Source of the DNA: Leptolyngbya sp. SIO4C5
GTDB lineage: Bacteria > Cyanobacteriota > Cyanobacteriia > Phormidesmidales > Phormidesmidaceae
Assembly: GCA_010671965.1 (NCBI GenBank)
Contig: JAAHIC010000205.1
Location: forward strand, 1 to 7,434
Direction of reading: 5' to 3'
DNA length: 7,434 nt
The notes below the pieces were generated by a model. It was not told where the DNA came from and did not search any database. It saw only the letters and a list, made by a program, of their open reading frames with translations. The translations under genes and the position numbers were made by a program. Positions 4,010-7,434 of this stretch are shown here, piece after piece (the first letter of the stretch is position 1; the number at the start of each line of letters is the position of its first letter).

Positions 4010-6247
4010 ATGGCTACACCTCAAAGATTTCTGACTCACCTATTTCTGCTAAGTTTCACGTGGGGACTTCTGCAGCCTCAGGCGATCGCTCAAGCTGAAA
4101 GTCTGACGGCTCAAGCCCAGCCCGGCGCTAGTCCGACTCAGCCTCAGCCGCGCCAAGCCAATCCCTATCAGGTGCTACACATCAACCCGACAGCCGGTAG
4201 TGATACTCAAGGTTCCGGGGGCCAAAGACGACCCTTGCAAACTATCGCCTATGCGCTGCAGGTAGCCCAGCCCAACACGATTATTTTGCTAGCGCCCGGA
4301 CTATACAATCAGGCCTCAGGCGAAACTTTCCCGCTACGGCTCAAACCTGGCGTCACGATTCAGGGTTCTCCTGGCTCATCTGGACACACGGCGGTCATTC
4401 AGGGAGGTGGCCAGTTTAGCAGCCCCAGCCTAGGGCGACAGAATGTGGCAGTTGTGGCCGCCGATCGCGCTGGCCTAGCGCATGTGACGGTCTCCAATCC
4501 CAGCAGCCAAGGGCATGGTCTGTGGATTGAATCTGGCAGTCCCGTCATTCTGGAAAATGTTTTTTCTGGTAGCGGTCAGGCGGGCATCTTTTTGGCAGGA
4601 GCGGGAGCACCCGTGATCCGCGGTAACTATTTCTATCGCAATGCGATCGCCGGTCTGATCATTCATGGCGAAAACGAAGCTGAAATTCACAATAACCGCT
4701 TCGAGGAAACGGGGGCAGGCATCACCGTTTCGCAGAATGCCGTACCGCAGATCATTGGCAACCAGATTATCCGCAATCAAGAAGGCTTAGTTCTACTGGC
4801 CGGGGCGCAGCCTGTTTTACAAAATAACGACATTTCCCAAAACCGCCGCAACGGACTGGTTGAGTTTGGCCGCTCGGCTGCGTTGGTGACCGCCCGCGTC
4901 CCTGTTGAGCCAGCTTCATCCCCGCCACCGGCTAGCCGCGCCGCTGCCGCCAGCCCTCTCTCGGTCCGGCCAGAAGCACCAGCCGTATCCCCATCGCAAC
5001 CAGCCGCGCCGCCAACTCCCAGCCCCGATCCGGCAGCCACTCGTTTGCCCCAGCCCGAAAATCAGCAAACTACTTTCCCCGCAGACACAGCCGCAACCTT
5101 GCCTAGCCCAGGTGCCGCAATAGAGGCGATTGGAGGGACTGCTGAAATCCCAGCAGCGTCCCAACCTGAGGCGATCGCCCCTGAACCAGAAACGCTCGCA
5201 ACAGCCACCGATTCATCTGACGCCTCACTGCCTATTGCTATTGGCTCTGCCATAGGCAACTCCCCAACTGCAGCCGTCACGGCTCCTAGTCGTCAGCCTG
5301 CAGCTAAACCCGCCGTTTCGACCTCAGAGCCGACGCTCATAGAAGCCTCTCTGCTAGGCCCCAGAATAGACATTGCTCTGACCGCTGCGTCGCCAGCCGA
5401 TACGTTATCTGAAACCGCCCCTGAAACCGACAACGGTACGACTGCTGCCCTTGAAGTCACCCCAGTCACACAGCCCGCAATGACGCCGGCAACCGTAGCG
5501 TCTCAGCCCGCAGTGCCAGCTACCGAACCCGCTATTGAAATTCCGGTGGTGATACCTGTGAGCGATTCAGCCACTGACACCGCCGCGGGCATTGACATTA
5601 CCGTCATCCCGGCTAGCGCCAATGAGCTGACCGAAATTCCAGTGACCATCGATGCTCAGCCCGACTGGGAGCGGATCTTTGCGCGTTTGGGTCAAAAAGG
5701 GGCTGTTCCTCAGCCTGAAGCCGAGTTGCCTGCCGTCCCCCCGGCTGACGCCGCCACAGCAGTGCCCCCGGCAACCCAGCCCGACGTGATTGAACTGGCC
5801 GTAATTCCGCCAGCCGCAGCGCCTGAACCCGCAGCGCCCGAACCCACAGCAGCGGAGCCACCCGTTCTACCAACCGATTTGGCCCGTTTACCAGCGGTAC
5901 CTAATAGCGATTTGCTGCTAGTCCCCGGCCCTGATATCCCCGTTGGCAGCGGCGGTAGCGTTCCCTACGTGTTCGTTTCGGCGGAGCCAGGGGGCAGCGC
6001 TGCTGACCCGCCGCCGCCGCCCTCGCGAGCCACAGCATTGGGCCTGTACTACCGGGTGATTGTCGAGGCCACTGATGCCGCTACCCAGGCTCAGGTGCGA
6101 TCGCTGGTACCAGATGCCTTTCGGGTTCGCTATCAGGATCGAGTCATGATGCAGGCAGGGGCTTTTGAAGACCAGGCAACCGCTGATGACATTGTCCAGA
6201 TGCTAGCGAATAGCGGTCTGCGAGCCTGGGTTGACAATCTACAGTAA
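4010..6247 (+). CDS. Secreted DUF1565 beta-helix protein with Ala/Pro-rich linker and SPOR-like C-terminus
   Basis: 745 residues. A signal peptide (MATPQRFLTHLFLLSFTWGLL, likely cleaved near AIAQA, residue 29) supports the ATG despite the lack of a Shine-Dalgarno. Residues about 53-290 are a DUF1565/parallel beta-helix domain. VLHINPTAGSDTQGSGG, PLQTIAYAL, TIILLAPGLYN and VTIQG form its entry. Repeated rungs follow (SPVILENVFSGSGQAGIFL, APVIRGNYFYRNAIAGLII, EAEIHNNRFEETGAGITV, VPQIIGNQIIRNQEGLVLL, QPVLQNNDISQNRRNGLVEF). Residues about 296-675 are a low-complexity Ala/Pro/Thr/Glu linker, presumably disordered. Residues about 679-745 (YYRVIVEA...VMMQAGAFEDQATADDIVQML...GLRAWV) resemble a SPOR domain, which in other bacteria binds denuded peptidoglycan. 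I infer a periplasmic or surface protein held at the cell wall by the C-terminus, with a carbohydrate-related or structural beta-helix. The substrate is unknown. It stands alone between a divergent and a convergent neighbour. Confidence 0.85.
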   Translation: MATPQRFLTHLFLLSFTWGLLQPQAIAQAESLTAQAQPGASPTQPQPRQANPYQVLHINPTAGSDTQGSGGQRRPLQTIAYALQVAQPNTIILLAPGLYNQASGETFPLRLKPGVTIQGSPGSSGHTAVIQGGGQFSSPSLGRQNVAVVAADRAGLAHVTVSNPSSQGHGLWIESGSPVILENVFSGSGQAGIFLAGAGAPVIRGNYFYRNAIAGLIIHGENEAEIHNNRFEETGAGITVSQNAVPQIIGNQIIRNQEGLVLLAGAQPVLQNNDISQNRRNGLVEFGRSAALVTARVPVEPASSPPPASRAAAASPLSVRPEAPAVSPSQPAAPPTPSPDPAATRLPQPENQQTTFPADTAATLPSPGAAIEAIGGTAEIPAASQPEAIAPEPETLATATDSSDASLPIAIGSAIGNSPTAAVTAPSRQPAAKPAVSTSEPTLIEASLLGPRIDIALTAASPADTLSETAPETDNGTTAALEVTPVTQPAMTPATVASQPAVPATEPAIEIPVVIPVSDSATDTAAGIDITVIPASANELTEIPVTIDAQPDWERIFARLGQKGAVPQPEAELPAVPPADAATAVPPATQPDVIELAVIPPAAAPEPAAPEPTAAEPPVLPTDLARLPAVPNSDLLLVPGPDIPVGSGGSVPYVFVSAEPGGSAADPPPPPSRATALGLYYRVIVEATDAATQAQVRSLVPDAFRVRYQDRVMMQAGAFEDQATADDIVQMLANSGLRAWVDNLQ

Positions 6248-6262
6248 TCCGCGCCCAGGAGA

Positions 6263-6319
6263 AATAGCGGCCTATACGCACTGCCAGCCAGGAGTTTGTC
6301 AGTGCGTCAAACCGCTATT
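6263..6319. terminator. Nested inverted repeat between convergent genes, possible bidirectional terminator
   Basis: An outer stem, AATAGCGG (6263-6270) with CCGCTATT (6312-6319), encloses a perfect inner stem, ACGCACTG (6276-6283) with CAGTGCGT (6300-6307). The inner loop is 16 bases and the internal loops are 5 and 4 bases. It lies between the stop of the beta-helix gene at 6247 and the stop of the substrate-binding gene at 6355, where both transcripts end. Neither side has a strong U-run (CTATTTCT on the minus side is the better one), so termination by the standard mechanism is uncertain. The pairing itself is clear. Confidence 0.55.
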
Positions 6320-6354
6320 GCCTCAACCTCAGTCAAGCCAGTAACAATCCGAGT

Positions 6355-7434
6355 CTAGCGGCTGTTATTCCACTCAGCGGCGGCATCTGTCACCGCCTGA
6401 TCAACCTCTTTTTGGCCCAGCATGGCAGCCTGCAGGTTGTTGTAAATAATCTTCTGCAGGGTTTTAATATCTGCCATTGCCGGAATCAGGACTTCGGCAT
6501 CCTCCATTTGGCCGGCGCTGACAACTTTAGCGGCCTCAACCGGACTCGCCTCAGCCGGTAGTTCGGTGAAGTAGCTATCTTCTAGCGCAGCTACCGTAGA
6601 GGGCAGCACATTGGCGGCTTTAGCAAAGGCTAGCTGATTGGCATCATTCGTCACGTACAGAGCAAACTCTAGCGCGGCCTCCGGCTGATCGGTGGCGCGA
6701 GGAATAACCAAATTCATCACGGCTACGTTCTTTTTGCCCGTTTCTCCCGTAATTTGAGGCGCGCTGGCCGTCACCTGAGCAATTTCAGGCGCATTGGTGG
6801 CGATGGAGTCTAAAAATTCGCCGCCAGAGGTCAAAATAGCGGTTTCGCCAGCCTGATAGAGTTCAATCCCCCGTCGATGTCCCTGGGTGAGCACTTCGCG
6901 GGGTAGTAACTCCTGCTGGTAGAGATCAGTCCAGTATTGAAAGACGGCGCGCCCAGCAGGCGTATCAAAGGCCGCCTGTCCTTGCTGATCGACTAGAGGC
7001 ACCCCCATTTGAATAAACGACTGCAGCACGTCAGCCGCATCTTCAGGCACAAAGGTGACGAAAAAGGCATACTTGCCGGTTTCATCCTTAACCTGTTGGG
7101 CAACTTCTGCCAGTTCCGCGTAGGTACTGGGGGGCTGATCGATACCTGCTTGCTCAAATAAATCCTGGTTGTACAAAGTGATCCGCGTGGTCAGGTACCA
7201 GGGAATACCAAAGCTGAGATCATCTAAGGTACTGGCCTGCCAGATCTTGGGTAAGTAAGTCTGCTTATCGGCCTCAGAGATGCGATCGTCCAGCGGCAGC
7301 CAGGCGTTCTTACTGGCAAGCTGAGAGGCAAAATCTGGGTTGAGATTGACCACATCCGGCGCGGTACCTGCCGACACGGCAGTTAGAATTTTCCGCTGCA
7401 TATCAGCCCAGGGCACATCTACCCACCGCACCGT
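6355..7434 (-). CDS. Sugar-type ABC transporter substrate-binding protein, partial (N-terminus missing)
   Basis: The frame runs off the right edge: a GTG at 7431 is an internal Val, and the preceding codon (Thr) is still in frame. About 359 residues are visible. The family is usually about 410-440 long, so the lipoprotein signal and first strand lie beyond the window. Family marks of the MalE/UgpB-type solute-binding fold (SBP_bac_1, COG1653) are VDVPWADMQRKILTAVSAG followed by TAPDVVNLNP, WLPLDDRI, FGIPWYLTTRITLYNQDLFEQAGI, PSTYAELAEVAQQV, then LYQAGETAILTSGGEFL, VMNLVIPRATDQPEAALEF, ANQLAFAKAANVLPS and a C-terminal helix pair ending EWNNSR. It should capture a sugar, glucosylglycerol-like solute or glycerol phosphate ester for an ABC importer, but the ligand cannot be read from the sequence. 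The permease and ATPase genes are not in the window; downstream is a convergent gene, so any partners would have to lie upstream or elsewhere. Confidence 0.9.
   Translation of the reverse strand, partial: TVRWVDVPWADMQRKILTAVSAGTAPDVVNLNPDFASQLASKNAWLPLDDRISEADKQTYLPKIWQASTLDDLSFGIPWYLTTRITLYNQDLFEQAGIDQPPSTYAELAEVAQQVKDETGKYAFFVTFVPEDAADVLQSFIQMGVPLVDQQGQAAFDTPAGRAVFQYWTDLYQQELLPREVLTQGHRRGIELYQAGETAILTSGGEFLDSIATNAPEIAQVTASAPQITGETGKKNVAVMNLVIPRATDQPEAALEFALYVTNDANQLAFAKAANVLPSTVAALEDSYFTELPAEASPVEAAKVVSAGQMEDAEVLIPAMADIKTLQKIIYNNLQAAMLGQKEVDQAVTDAAAEWNNSR

Larger units (their letters stand above)
1970..6104. repeat. Dispersed HIP1 octamers (GCGATCGC), eight copies
   Basis: GCGATCGC occurs at 1970, 2506, 3002, 3217, 4082, 4643, 5171 and 6097 (first base given). 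A given octamer is expected about once per 65 kb in random sequence of even composition, so eight in 7.4 kb is a strong enrichment. This is the HIP1 palindrome known from many cyanobacterial genomes. All copies lie inside coding regions: one in the DUF1517 gene, one in thiS, two in thiE and four in the beta-helix gene. None lies in the YdcF-like gene or the visible part of the substrate-binding gene. Confidence 0.9.

Noticed and set aside
5815..5860. Possible DNA tandem repeat (APEP-type units)
   Set aside because: Only two to three imperfect units encoding Ala-Pro-Glu-Pro are present. This is ordinary low-complexity sequence rather than a repeat array.
4777..5873. Several open frames on both strands overlapping the linker of the beta-helix protein
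   Set aside because: They are by-products of the GC-rich Ala/Pro codon composition. Their translations are low-complexity Gly/Ala/Arg/Ser strings without family features or credible starts, and the plus-strand frame at 4010-6247 explains the region.
1..7434. Mobile element, CRISPR array, tRNA/rRNA or defence system
   Set aside because: No transposase, terminal inverted repeats, evenly spaced direct repeats, cloverleaf or rRNA motifs, or defence-type domains could be found. All large frames are accounted for by the six genes listed.

Overview
The window is a chromosomal stretch from a cyanobacterium. Three things point there: eight copies of the octamer GCGATCGC (the HIP1 signature of cyanobacterial genomes), a thiamine phosphate synthase of the long cyanobacterial type with an extra N-terminal domain, and two families that are typical of cyanobacteria (DUF1517, and a secreted DUF1565 beta-helix protein). 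The genus cannot be fixed from the sequence.

Layout: positions 42-3798 hold four genes on the minus strand. In transcription order they are thiE (3798-2704), thiS (2700-2473), a DUF1517 membrane-anchored protein (2274-1321) and a multi-pass membrane protein with a YdcF/DUF218-like domain (1148-42). thiE and thiS are 3 bases apart and are almost certainly one transcription unit. The DUF1517 gene lies 198 bases further on and ends at a good intrinsic terminator (about 1292-1255), so the YdcF-like gene is probably transcribed separately. A 211-base divergent intergenic region (3799-4009), rich in short palindromes, separates thiE from a plus-strand gene (4010-6247). That gene encodes a secreted protein made of a beta-helix, a long Ala/Pro-rich linker and a SPOR-like C-terminus. 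It converges on the 3' part of a sugar-type ABC transporter substrate-binding protein (6355 to beyond the right edge, minus strand). A nested inverted repeat lies between the two stop codons.

How the genes work together: only thiE and thiS have an obvious shared role. ThiS delivers sulfur for the thiazole half of thiamine. The ThiD2-ThiE fusion activates the pyrimidine half and joins the two. The other genes look like independent envelope or transport functions: an envelope YdcF-like protein, a DUF1517 protein, a periplasmic or outer-surface beta-helix/SPOR protein and a sugar-binding lipoprotein. I see no mobile element, CRISPR array, RNA gene or defence-like cassette. The window reads as ordinary housekeeping and envelope genes, with a few regulatory structures and a low-complexity protein worth a second look.
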